Below are positions 27,132 through 38,869 of a stretch of 64,000 nt of DNA, one piece after another. The notes below the pieces were generated by a model. The model made no database searches and was not told where the DNA came from. It worked only from the letters and a program-made list of their open reading frames with translations. Every line of letters begins with the position of its first letter. Position 1 is the first letter of the stretch. The stretch spans positions 42,216,370 through 42,280,369 of the forward strand of contig NC_091939.1 of assembly GCF_041260155.1 (NCBI RefSeq), written 5' to 3'. Both the position numbers and the translations under genes were made by a program. This DNA is from Ptychodera flava. Lineage: Eukaryota; Hemichordata; Enteropneusta; Ptychoderidae.

Positions 27132-28618
27132 ATTTAACAAGCGACTGATTGGGATGAACCACTTTTGAAAGTTCGTGGGGTGGGTGTACAAAATAGTAGT
27201 GGGGGTTTGCATATTGCCGCTGGAAGTTTGCATGTCAACCATTTCAATTGTATTTTTCTTCCAAATATGAGGGCCCTTCAGTACACAGTTTTGTACTTGT
27301 GATGAGTTTTAAAGTAATATGTTTTCCACTGAAACAGTCTTGTTTACCCTCATAGAGTTTGCAACATGCCAACACCAGAAGCAAGGCAGTATGGCGAAAT
27401 CGTACGCCCTCTTCGCCCATTATACGTAATGCTTTGTTTGTTGCAAATGTATGTATTACAAATCTGGTCGACATCACGAAGTGTCCTCGTCACACATTAA
27501 AACGAAATTTTCACGCCTTTCAGAGGTACCATGCATTTCCGTTGAAGGCCGTAACATGTCTGACATTTATATCCCTTGCAGATAATAGAATTCACACTTG
27601 AATCCGCCCTTCACCTTTGTTTTTCAAAGTTAGGGTAGTTCATGCCGCAAAATTGAAAGACCTACACCTTTGGCCGTAACTTTCAAGGAAACTTTACACC
27701 ACACAAGAACTTAACCAGTCCATGGCGCATCAAAAGTCAAATATGGAAAGAACTTTGCCACAAAAGTACGAAAGTATTGTGCAAATTTCATAACCTTTCA
27801 CACAAAACCGACGTCTTCCCCCCTCCCCCGAGATAAGCCAGTTAAAACTATGTACTCAATGAGCTTGAAAAATGAACCAAAGTAGTAGACCAAAAGTGTA
27901 CTCCATAAGGTCGGGGGGGGGGGGGGGGGGGGGGGGAGAGAGAGAGAGAGAAAGAGGAGTCCTGGTATCTGACCAAGAAGTGCAGTCTACCTTAATTATA
28001 CGGATGCGTCATCACAATTTTTGATATCACATAAAATATACAGCTGTGCTGTCTGAACATGCACTTTTTGGGGATCCAAAACTGCCAAAATGCCAGTGGC
28101 TAATTGTCTTACGAATGTTTTATATGCCTTCATAAAAGGATTTCTGCATGTGCAACCCTTGTGCTCAAAATGCAAGTTCAGTTAACAAGTTGATGAAACT
28201 TATGCCTACTCTTTGAATTTTGTAACATTTTGCACAATTGACATGTAAAATTTCATCTCTTTTTAACCACATATGCCACATGACGAGTGGATGTTGCGTT
28301 GTTGAATGAAAAAAAACTGTAGCTTCCATTACAGGGTAAAACAATTGAAAATGCTGTACTGTTATTTTGTCATTGCTGTAAAAGTTTGGTTTGAATGCCT
28401 ACAGATGTTCTGTTTATTTAGTAAGATGTGCCAGAACATTACAAACAGGCATTACCTACACAAAGGCAATCAATTTTGAACAATAAACAACACTACATAC
28501 AGGGGAAAACACTTCCTAAGTAATGCAAAGTACACATTACTAGGAAAAACATTACTAACACACATAAAAAAGCAAATAAGACAGATTTTACTTTCCCCAC
28601 TAAAGGGGTACAAACTGC
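27132..28618. other. Spacer between foldback element and RPL7
   Basis: Only a poly-G/(GA)n tract (27913-27950) stands out; no exon or RNA gene is supportable. Confidence 0.55.
27913..27950. repeat. Poly-G run followed by (GA)n
   Basis: Twenty-four consecutive G residues run into GA repeats. Long G runs are prone to assembly error. Confidence 0.95.
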
Positions 28619-28624
28619 TTTATT
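28619..28624 (-). promoter_or_regulatory. RPL7 polyadenylation signal
   Basis: Minus-strand AATAAA lies 52 bases past the RPL7 stop codon, a normal compact 3' UTR for a ribosomal protein gene. Confidence 0.7.
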
Positions 28625-28675
28625 TTGATACAGTTTTACTTTATGTCAGTAAAGTCTCCATTTGCATGATGTTAT

Positions 28676-31600
28676 CTAATTCATTTTACGGACCAATCTG
28701 TTGATGAACTTTTCTCTGTTACCGAAGTCACCACCTTCAACAAAATGGTTTCCCTTCTTACGTAGTCCGCCTTTGGGAGCACTGAGTTTGAATGGCCACA
28801 GGAAGTTGTTAGCTTGCTTGAATCTAGGCCCAACTGTGAAGATTTCATGGATCAAATCCTCCATGCAGATGATGTTGAATTTACCTGAAATTAAAACAAG
28901 GACGCAACGGTTACAACTTCATGAACTTTTCTTGCATGAGAGTTGAAGCATTTGATAGATGCCAATATATCACAACTACACGTACTATCACAACATTATT
29001 TGTCAAGGATAATCAATAAATATTATCACATAATGCTTTCACTTAGTTGTGAATAATCCTTGATGCAATACAAATGGACATTATAGTTACATGTACCAAG
29101 ATAAGTTGCAGATGTTATTAGAGCAAGACAAACATAAAGTACCTTATAAACATTTCAAGATTTTTGCAATCACTTACAATATTTGTTTTGCATTCTTTGT
29201 GATCATCTCCAGAAGGGTAACACGAACCTTGTAACAAAAATTTTACACTTTCGCAAATGCTATACATCCAAAGCTTTCTTTGGGATTAGGAATAATTTAC
29301 GAATTATTCTGAGAAACATAACATGCCTTAAATTTACTGACATTTGAAAACCGAACTGCAGCAACCAGGGGTGGGGATGTAGCAGAGTGCTTTTGATCAC
29401 AGACCTCTATGCAAGGTGAATAGCATGTCAGGGATGTAGAAAATATCCGGCAGCCGGCAAAAACAACCGGCTGTTGGCTAAATTTGCCGGCTGTGAAAAT
29501 TTTGTTTAAGTAAAATTCAAGACATTTTGCACAAACTTTCTACCAAAATTTCCTAGATCCCTGCAGGTACTGTAGCTACAAGGAATACAAAACCACAATC
29601 TCTGTTCTGTCCATATCATAACATTTTGGTCAATGTCGTAGTGGAAGTTTTCACTTTGGTTAAGTCTGGTACAAAGGACACGGTGACGTACAATGGATAC
29701 AAAAATAACTTCATTAGTGTAACAGTATACATACCATTACTTTCTCAACTGAAGTATGATCATTTAAAATGAAAACGTAATTCATATGATTGTGTCTGTG
29801 CATGTTTTGGTTGTGATCACTTACCAAGGACCTTTTCAATGAAGAATTATCTGTCAGTGGAATTCGTCTGCTGTCAATCTTGCCATAGCCACGTTTGTAG
29901 ATCAACTCACGTACAGTTTTCAAGTTGGGATATCTGTGGGTTATTAAAATAGACGTACTATCAATTAATCTCTGAAGTGTCTATGTTCTTTTTGCTGTTG
30001 TGGGATTTAAGCATATCTGAACACCGTCAACCATTCAGCTAACAGGTAACCCATTTAGGATGCCTCTGAAAAATATATATGAGATACCAGTGTTTTTGTT
30101 AAGGTCAGTACCCCAGAAAATGTTACCTGGCTTCCCCAGTCATTTTACCAGAGTTCCCCTTAGTATATCAATGCAATCAGATTAGGGGACAGCAGAAATG
30201 TTACCAGGGTTCCAAAATCATTTACCAATATTCCCAAACCTTACTAAAAACACTGGATACACGTATAGAGGTTGTATGCATCTATAAACTGTTAACACAC
30301 ACATAACCTATCTTAATCCTGCAAAGTATGGAAAAGTAACATTGACTTTTGGGCGCTCAAACAAGATGGCATTTCATAGGCTATATCCTGCTTAGCCAGT
30401 GAAATTAAGTAATATCTGTTGATAGCCAGCTACTCAGAGATACCATGTTTTGGTGAATGTTTTGGCTAAAACGATTATCAAGCTAAGTGCAAATTCAATG
30501 CATTCTTGTGTATCTGACAGGCAAAAGAGCCTCACTATCCTTGTTACTGACTTGGCAGGATTGTAGATGATAGGAGAAACAGGATGAGTGTTTTAGTGCA
30601 TCCATATCCAAAGCAATACCAACTTGCATTCCTTAATACCACACTGTAATTGTGGCAAATTATACAGTGTACACAAAACCAGTGTACATAAGTCTAGCCC
30701 TACATCTAACCTTGGTAAAAGAACATACAAATACATCACTGTACTTACCCCCATGCAATGTATGGCTCAACAAGTCGCAACATATTGAGACTGGCTTTGT
30801 TCAGTCTTATGAATACACCATTGAAGATCTGACGGAGGCGAAGAAGCTGCAAGATTTTACGAACACGGGGGCTTACTCCATTGATACTGTAAAGGAAAAG
30901 TATAATTGATTAATCTAATTAAAATCTTAACGCAACATACTTCTGACCCGTTTATATTCAAGAACTTTTTAAAAATCTGACTACACAAGTCCTTTATTCT
31001 TCTACAATAGGCCTGGGCAAAGATATAATGCATCTAAATATAATGATATGTTTAGGAACTGGGAAGAATTCACCATATTACTTGTGACAGGTTATAAATA
31101 AAGGTTGCCATTAATTAGTTACCTGGAGTTCAAATTTTGGGAAGGAACAAGACAACTCATGATATAACAAATGAAATTTATGTCATATCATGACAAATGG
31201 CAATGCACAGGTGCGACCCTAATTTGTATGGTTATTAATTTTGCTTCACTAGTGCAACATCTGATAGGTAAGCATCAGAACTCTTAAAGTCCATCTATTA
31301 CCTGTGAAAACATATTTTTTATATTTTTACTACAAACTCTTATTGGAGTCATGTGTCAAATGCTGGTGTCATTTTATTCATTTCTGTTGATAAATAAATG
31401 CAATCTTGCTAAAAATTCACGGCTTGAGAAAAAAATCTCTGTTTGAATCACGCCCTCATCTGTGACGTCACGTGAGGCCATTGTGCAGATCGATCTATGC
31501 CTCCTGTACATACAGAATCAATGGCGTCAAATTTAAACTTGGCGAGCGCGAATGAAGAGATAGTTTTTGGACTCGGAGTATATGATTCAGATGATAATGA

Positions 31601-33646
31601 TGGGGAGTCTTGGGCTCTACGGTACATGACTATTGTTCTGGAAATTCAGGGCCAAGGCCATATAGGTTTGAGCCAGCGAGGTGCAAGGTATTTCCCCAAC
31701 CTGCGGATCAATCGGCTATAGTATAGATAGACCAAGCAGCGAAATACCTTCAGATCCAGGTTCACCCAAGCCTTCATGAGTGGGAAATACAGATTAGTAA
31801 GTAGTAAGTATCATTTAGGGCTTTGATTTTATGATAAATATGCCAAAACGAAACATTCTGAAAGCTGCTGTGTGAAACTCGAATTCACAACTCAGTCTGT
31901 CATCAAAAACTTTTGGTACGTGTAAGTTTGACATGACAGTGAAACGGTACCTTGAGATAGTTCAGTCTATTTGATATGCAGGTATATTGGAGCAATTTGA
32001 TGAATTTTCTAAGTACTTTTGTAATATACCTACCCTCTGATTCTGACAACAAAAGCTAGTTTGGGCTCATCTTCAACGTAGTAATTATCATTTTTCCTTG
32101 CTACTCTCTTGAGACGGATGATGTCGCGTTCTTTCCTCCTATATTCCTTGACGTATTCTTCAGCACGTTTGTAGATTAGCTTTCTCTTGTCTTTATAAGC
32201 CTGCCACAAGAGAATGAAGATAGTTCTTACCACCAACATCTGACATTATTTGTAAACCATGCAAGCCACTAAATGAAAGGGGGCAGATCTATTATTGACA
32301 TTTTCTATAAAAAGAAGAACAAGAGTGTTTATTTCTTTAGCAGACATACATTTCACAATTAGTTTACAAATGAACAGGAATGCCGGGTGCCTGCTCTATG
32401 AAAAACATAATGTTCGATGATGAAAAATCTGAAATATAGTATTGAACAGACTGATCAGTTGTACTTTTCATTGATGGTTGGCCATACAAACATATTCAGT
32501 GTATCATCCAGACAGGGGAGGGGGTATTCCCCCTCTGATGACATGTTGGCACCCCTTAGTAATTTGTCAAGGTCCCCTCCCCATGAAATGGTGCCAGGAG
32601 CACCTTAGAGATACAAGTACGACTCAGAACACATGAACTGGTGGAAACCACCACGACCGATCCCCCTTAAATTTCGGGTAAAGGGGGAAAGCCCCCCTTG
32701 CTGATGCCATCCTGGATGAAACAAAGCATACAGAATACAGTCAACAATTTTTACAACAGAGCTTACACGACTGATGCAGTTGAGAGGCTTCTAACATCAA
32801 AACAAACTTATTACTCTGAGCCTTGAGATATGTCATAATCATATTTTCGTTCACAACAATGCAGTGTAAAGGATTGATGACAATTCCATTGACAGTTCCA
32901 TTTGTGATATGAAACAAAAACTGTTCTTTCACACAAAGTGACAAAGACTCCATTAAATTTAAAGCTCATTGCAATCGCTAGCAATATAAACGACGTCCAT
33001 TCGTCCAGTACCTCCTGGTTTGTCCAGTGAAATTGGCTGTGAACTGAAGTTTTCCAAAGTTTGCAAGACGATCACACAGTAAACACAGTGACAACGCATA
33101 GAAATTTGGAAATTAAATTTGACAGTAATGCACTTCTACATGCAATTCGACGTGGAGGTGGTGTCGTTGTATTACAATATGAAACTAGCTAAATTAAAAA
33201 AAATATATATACCTTTTTGCGTAACAAACGTGACTTGGCCCGCCTGGCTTTCAATTCTGCGTACTGTTTCCTCTTTTTCAGGATAGTCTCCGGTACCTTG
33301 GGAAGCTTCTTTTCGCTGTTTATGCGTGAATTGAGAGAAAGACAAAACTTAAGTTAAACCTTTTCCTTTCTCGTTCGGCTTACAACAGGAACGATCATCT
33401 AGCCATCATCGAATTTGAATTTATCCATACGCTCTATGCTATACACAAACAGGAGAGAAGGGTTCATGTGTTTAGGCATCATTTAATAAAATACGTTGTC
33501 AAGTGGAAGAAAAATAATATCATCGAACGACGATCTGCTTTATTTTTATCATTCAGAATGTCTACCAGCCGAGAGTTTCCCTCTGAAACACTTGGATGGC
33601 ATCTGATTTGTACAGCTGGTTATTCCGGCACGTACCTATCCGCCAT
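28676..33646 (-). CDS. RPL7: 60S ribosomal protein L7 (uL30)
   Basis: Six minus-strand exons: 33636-33646 (ATGGCGGATAG), 33213-33315, 32034-32200, 30749-30886, 29825-29933 and 28676-28884. The product has the family order: a basic Lys/Arg-rich N-terminal helix, [55 protein letters not shown], then [34 protein letters not shown] and a C-terminal NRLVRKMN. It is a component of the large ribosomal subunit. Expected length is 245 residues (human 248). Odd point: the coding sum is 737 nt, one short of 738. Between exons 5 and 6 the frame needs TTG G|GT AAA, but the donor side reads TTG|GTAAG and the acceptor side |GTAAA, so one G is missing. All other junctions are in phase. This is either an assembly deletion or a non-standard splice. 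Confidence 0.95.
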
Positions 33647-33657
33647 TTTGTTAGGCC

Positions 33658-33666
33658 AAAAGAGGG
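33658..33666 (-). promoter_or_regulatory. 5'-TOP-like pyrimidine tract of RPL7
   Basis: Read on the minus strand, CCCTCTTTT lies 12 bases before the ATG. Ribosomal protein mRNAs normally start at a C within such a tract and are controlled translationally through it (mTOR/LARP1). The 5' UTR would be only about 20 nt. The start site itself is inferred. Confidence 0.6.
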
Positions 33667-34293
33667 TGATCATACGGGTACTTTCAGTATCTTACCTTGT
33701 TCACACATATGTTGTGCTAACCACTCAACACATAAATGAAATGATTGCATTCGCGACATGAAATCATTCAGAAGTGCTCCCTGCTTCGACCATGTCAATA
33801 CTCTGTAAAGGTTCAATATGCAGGTGCTGAGACATTTTATCAAATATACCTTACCATCTATTAGTTTTGCAACTGTACTATGGGTAAGACATAGTTTGGG
33901 GCGATGGTGAACTGTCACAATCAGCTGGTCTTACAGGGTTAAAGGTTACGACGTCTGCTGCAGCAGTGTATGCTGTTAGACCGATAGGGATATTGAGCTC
34001 AAATAATCTCTCCGGGGTGCAGACGGAACGTGACGTCCAAGGTCGAAAAAATTCCCCATTCTAGTTCTGCTTTTTGAAGACATCGTATCAACTCTGCGCA
34101 CAGACTGTGCAAAGCTTTTGACTTTGAGGAACACTCACGACCAAATGATTCGAACATCACTTCTCTTTCGTAGCCGTACTACTCGTAGTATCACGCATTT
34201 CCCTGATTTCCTAATTTTTCCAACAAACTCGCACAAGTTTTTCAAAGAGTTGAACAACTGATCGTTTTGATGAATTAATTGTTCGACAAAACC
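33667..34293. other. Divergent promoter region, RPL7 / SDR-B
   Basis: RPL7 (minus) and SDR-B (plus) start codons are 647 bp apart and transcribed away from each other. I see no convincing TATA box, nor any gene between them. Confidence 0.5.
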
Positions 34294-34882
34294 ATGAACA
34301 TCTTCGTAGAACTGATCATCTCGGTTTTCCACATGTCAGTGACTTTACTATCAGCATGGTCAAAAATCTTCTACCGCCGTACTGAGAGGAAGTGCCTGGA
34401 GGGTGAAGTGGTGGCGATTGCAGGTTGTAGTAGCGACATTTGTCGTTTTATGTCATTGGATTTTGCTAAGCTTGGGTCTACCGTGGTTCTTTTGGATGCT
34501 ACCAAAACAGATGAAGATGATACAGCTGAAACAGATAAAACAACTTGGAGGTAAGTCCACAGCTACGCAGTGGATGTGACCAAGAAAGAAGACGTTTATC
34601 GCGTTGCTAAACAAGTCACTGAAGAAGTTGGCGACGTCTCCATATTGATCAATAATGTTGAGTTGACCAGTGGTCAAAGTTTCCTTGACACAACAGATCA
34701 TGCATTGCGAAGGACAGTAGATGTCAACACAATGGCTGTAGTGTGGGTGAGTGTAGGTGAAGGGGCAGTATAAGCAAACTCTGTTCACTATTGCAAAATG
34801 AAATCAGCCATTAGCCCCCTCCCCCGAGTTCATGGTCATAATAAAATTGCTGCGGATCTAGCCCTGCCACTCCCAATACAAA

Positions 34883-34947
34883 CTAGTTTTATGTTTGCTG
34901 CGGATCCTGTCACTCCCTGACATGATCCGCAGCAAACATAAAACTAG
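34883..34947. repeat. Perfect 24-bp hairpin in SDR-B intron 1
   Basis: Arms 34883-34906 and 34924-34947 are exact reverse complements (left arm ctagttttatgtttgctgcg then gatc) around a 17-base loop. gctgcggatc with a following cactccc phrase also occurs just upstream at 34850, so part of the unit is repeated directly. Confidence 0.9.
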
Positions 34948-36233
34948 ACGTCCATGATAAATACAAAGATAAGGAAGTTACCGTATACACTGTTACATAA
35001 TCGGAACAGTTGTTCACACATCTCAAATTCTACAATTCCATATATTATAGCAGACTTTACTATTATTTGGCAGAGATAAATGAAAATAAAGTTCAAAATG
35101 AAAATGTTATTCCGTTGATAACATGGGGGAATCATAGAATTATTATAGATGAGAAACTTTTTAAAATTTACTGCTTTAGTGCCCCTTCAACAAAAAATTT
35201 CAGGTTTTTGAACTAAATAGTCCTACCTCAGACTATTTCTCAGAAAATAAATTCTGTTCTGATATTGACAATGATAATCACGGTTCCACTGACACAAATA
35301 TACATAAACTTAGAAAAATAATCTACCTCTTGTGAAATATTTTTCTGATAAATTAGTTTCTCCCCCAGCAGCAACACATACACCTTTTTCTGTGTAACTT
35401 GGAGCTTTGTCTTACCACACTCCCTGAGTGTTGAGCACTAAGGTAAAGTAAGTTATAAATCATTTGGTAACATTCAAACTTGTGAATAAGTACAAAATGT
35501 CTGTTAAAAATGTCATGTACCATAATCAACTTTGTTCTCAAACTTTCAGTACAGTATAAAACATGACTTGTTAAAAAATGTTGCCAAAAATTAACAGCAA
35601 TACTTTATGGTTGTATTCTGTCATGTAGACATTAAAGGCCTTTCTACCATCAATGATTTTGAACAACCATGGTCATATTGTCACCATTGGAAGCATACTT
35701 GGTGTTGAAGGTAGTGTAGATTATTGCACAAGTAATGCAGCGGCCTTGTCTATCCATGATGCTGTTAGCTGTGAGCTGATCATTCAAAATGCACATGGTG
35801 TTCATTCAACACTGGTTCAACTCGGAGCAACCAATACGAACAGAAGGTACACTTTATTTTCATTTTAAAATATTTAAGAATTATGTAAGAGAAAAAGATG
35901 TGAAATTCTATTAACCAGGTACACATTACAAAGAATAGAATCTCAACACAATTGTGGACAGTGTGGTTGGTGGAAATGACTGTGAGTGCAACCAATTAAG
36001 CCCCATTAACTCTATATTTTTGCAATCTTTGGAGAGATGTTTTAGATTCTTGATATTAAGCCATATTCTTGGAAAATGTCACTATTTCAATCCTTGGTGA
36101 TAAATTTGGTAGATTCAAGTGCTTACGTGCATATTTGTGTTGGCCATATTTGTGTTTGAACTCAAAACTTGTTTACATATTAAAATGCAAGTTGTGTGTT
36201 TGTCTCTAATATTTGATATTGCTTTAAGGTAGA

Positions 36234-36579
36234 ATATGCATCAGGGACAGATATTCGGACGGTCAACCTGTTACAATTATTTTCTGATATACTACTTGTG
36301 GGGGTTCATTTTAAAGCTCTTGGTGTAAGAACTTTTCATCAGCTTAGTTTTCCAAAATTCAAAAATTTTATTTCTCTCCATAGAGTTAACACAGGGATGG
36401 CAGCCATTTTGAATTTTAATATTGGCAAATCTTGGGTTATTTGTTTCCCTAGTACCTAAATTTGCTTGGTGACCCCAAATTTTTATTCTTGATTTTGAAC
36501 GAGAATGGATGAAAGATTCCTGAAGGAAAGTTTGAGCACAAGTTTAAAGCTTTCACTTTCAAGGCACATACTACCTTAA
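36234..36579. mobile_element. TTAA-flanked ~350-bp MITE, copy 3
   Basis: Flanked by TTAA, with termini aaggtagaatatgcatcag and ggcacatactacctt. It matches copies at 10658 and 15094 along its length, and lies in SDR-B intron 2. Confidence 0.85.
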
Positions 36580-37423
36580 CATACAGCTTCCTTGTATTGA
36601 AGATGGTGAAACTGACAGATTGATACTGTAGCATCAGAATTTGTACATTTTCTTGCCATATTTACAGGAATGTGAAACTATCTGAAGGAATGGATGTACA
36701 ATACGTCTCAGATAAGATTATCAATGCTATTCAAACAAATCAAGAAAATCTTACTATTCCCAGCTACATGAATTGGATATTGTTTTGCAAATCGTAAGTT
36801 TTATCAGTGATTTTAGAAGTCATGTTCAGTAACAGTTATGTCTCATTTATGAATTGTATCAACAAAGACTGTACATGTCTTACTTGTAAACACGGTGTAA
36901 GTATGTCGTTATTACTACTACTTAAAGTTACAGAGCTATAGCACATTCCCTATAGAGGGACAGTGGCTATAAGGATATTTGTCCATCACCTACAATTATC
37001 TGTCACTTTGTCTCATTCTCTCAAACTAAAGGATCAAATGTTTTAATGCTCATGATTAAGTTTCCTTATTCAGCTAGTTCTTGAGTAACAATTGACAAAT
37101 CGATTAAGATGAAAACTCTGTGTTTGTATTTTTAAGAATTTTCTTTATGTTTTTGTACAAAATAATTTGGAATCTGCGTGTGCGATATCTTTCAATGTTG
37201 GTTTGTAAAATCTCAGGAATTCCCTCATTTTGATTTATTTAGTCGGGACACAATTCAAGAGAGAGTTTACAAGGTCATTTTCAGCAGTAAGTCATCCTAC
37301 AAAGAGCCCACTCATCAAATTACATTTTTCTTGTCTCTCTGTGTATACAGATGGATGCCTCCAGCTGCCTCATCATTGCTGCAAAGCCACATGGGTATTG
37401 TTCCTGTCACCAGAACTGCATGA

Positions 37424-38869
37424 CCAGTGTTACCATGACAAATGTCACTGATCCAGAAAATCAGACAAAAATTATACCGGTACTTTATAATGTATGATTC
37501 AATTCCTTGAAGAGAAAAATAACTACTTATCAATAGGAAGCAGTGTACATTTGAAAGCCGATATAATGTACTACTTGTGCTCTTAGTATTGAGACAGTGC
37601 ATCTAGTGTTATGAATAAGTGAAGGACTGACATCCAAGAAATTCTTCAAGTGATTTAAAGAGCTCACAGTGCCAGGTGTTAGAGGAAACACTGAGTATGA
37701 GGTGGATATCAAATTTTCTATGGAATGCAGAATAAATTGTCACATCAACCAACAGCTGATTAGCTGACATTGGCATTGGAAAAAAACTATAATGAACAGC
37801 ATTGATTGTATTTTATCAGAAAGTAGGCTATGACATCTTGTAGTTTTAAACTAAAATGGTGCTAAAGAGAAAAGGGATTTTAGTTCCTAAAAAGAATAGA
37901 ATGAACTAAAGCTTAACCTTAGAAAATTTTAGTGTCTTTAGATGTAGATACCTTTCTCTACAGAGTACATCATAATTTAAAGGATTTTAATCTCAAGGAT
38001 GTTAATGTAGGCTTGTAGCTGTTAAAATCTTAGTAATGTCATGTTTTTATTTTTTCAGTTATAGCAGCAAAATACATGTAACATTGATGTAGATTACACA
38101 TAATATTATCCTCCGTAGATATGTGTCTGCGCTGCACTTTACAATACGAAACGAATTAAATTGTGACAAGTTTTTCTATTGAAATGAATGTGTGTTATTT
38201 ACATAATTCATTCACAATGTTTATATCATTCGATTATTCTACCTATATGTTATTCACAGAAAGTATCCTGTGTCAAACCCTGATCCTGCCGGTCCCATCA
38301 TTTCCTCATCTGCTGAGTCAGAAAAGGCAGTGTTAATCAAAACCTCTATTTCACATAGTTTATTATAATATGTTAGTCTGTAAAAATGATGTTTACAGTA
38401 TCTTTGTTTTCAATTGCCTTCAGATGTTCAAATCTTTGTTCAAATGCAACACATGACATGTAACTTGTTATGTGTCACTGGTTTTTACCAACTTGACCTG
38501 ATGGTCACATATTAACTTCGCTTGATAGTTGTTTTGTACTTTCCTATACTTCATTTACTTAAACAGAGGTGCACCTTTTTGTAGACAGCTATCAATTGCA
38601 ATTGGATTTTCAAATTTTGATGAAAAAAAACACCTATGAAAGCTCATATCTCAAGTGAACACATTTTTTCAATATTTGTTTGAATAAGATATCAAAGTTA
38701 ATTGATGATACAGTGCACCATTTCATGTCACTAACAAAATCATACTCAACTTGTAACAAAATTATCTCTCAGTTCCAAAATATCCCAAATTTCTAGACTT
38801 TGAACTAAAGTACGTGTCCAGTGCATAATTACATAATTGGGTACTTGAGTGTTGTCAAAGTAAACATCT
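37424..38869. other. Gene-free spacer after SDR-B
   Basis: AT-rich sequence with no exon, RNA gene or element that I can support. Confidence 0.5.

Larger units (their letters stand above)
34294..37423 (+). pseudogene. SDR-B: degenerate SDR16C paralogue (pseudogene or pseudoenzyme)
   Basis: Exons 34294-34746, 35629-35846, 36668-36793 and 37351-37423 sit at the same intron positions as the intact SDR, all with good GT-AG sites. Hydrophobic N-terminal anchor present. Key motifs are lost: the glycine loop reads AGCSSDIC, NNAG reads NNVE, and the active site reads DYCTSN (Tyr kept, catalytic Lys replaced by Asn). Exon 2 is 27 nt shorter than in SDR-A, in frame. Exon 1 has a one-base gain just before a one-base loss, producing a TAA at AGG TAA GTC; beyond it the frame continues cleanly to the exon end. 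Exons 2-4 remain open and end at TGA 37421. The mixture of preserved splice sites and open exons with lost catalysis could mean recent decay or a non-catalytic protein. Confidence 0.75.

Noticed and set aside
31497-31721. Plus-strand frame with an acidic [11 protein letters not shown] phrase in an RPL7 intron
   Set aside because: It slightly resembles the acidic N termini of some transposon proteins, but has no domain, splice support or element boundaries.
31880-31920. TGATGA and CTGA on the minus strand of an RPL7 intron, suggestive of a C/D-box snoRNA
   Set aside because: The two boxes are only a few bases apart in the wrong arrangement and no terminal stem or second box pair is seen.
34570-34790. 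SDR-B exon 1 as a normal enzyme
   Set aside because: Glycine loop, NNAG and catalytic Lys are all altered; it cannot be called an active dehydrogenase.
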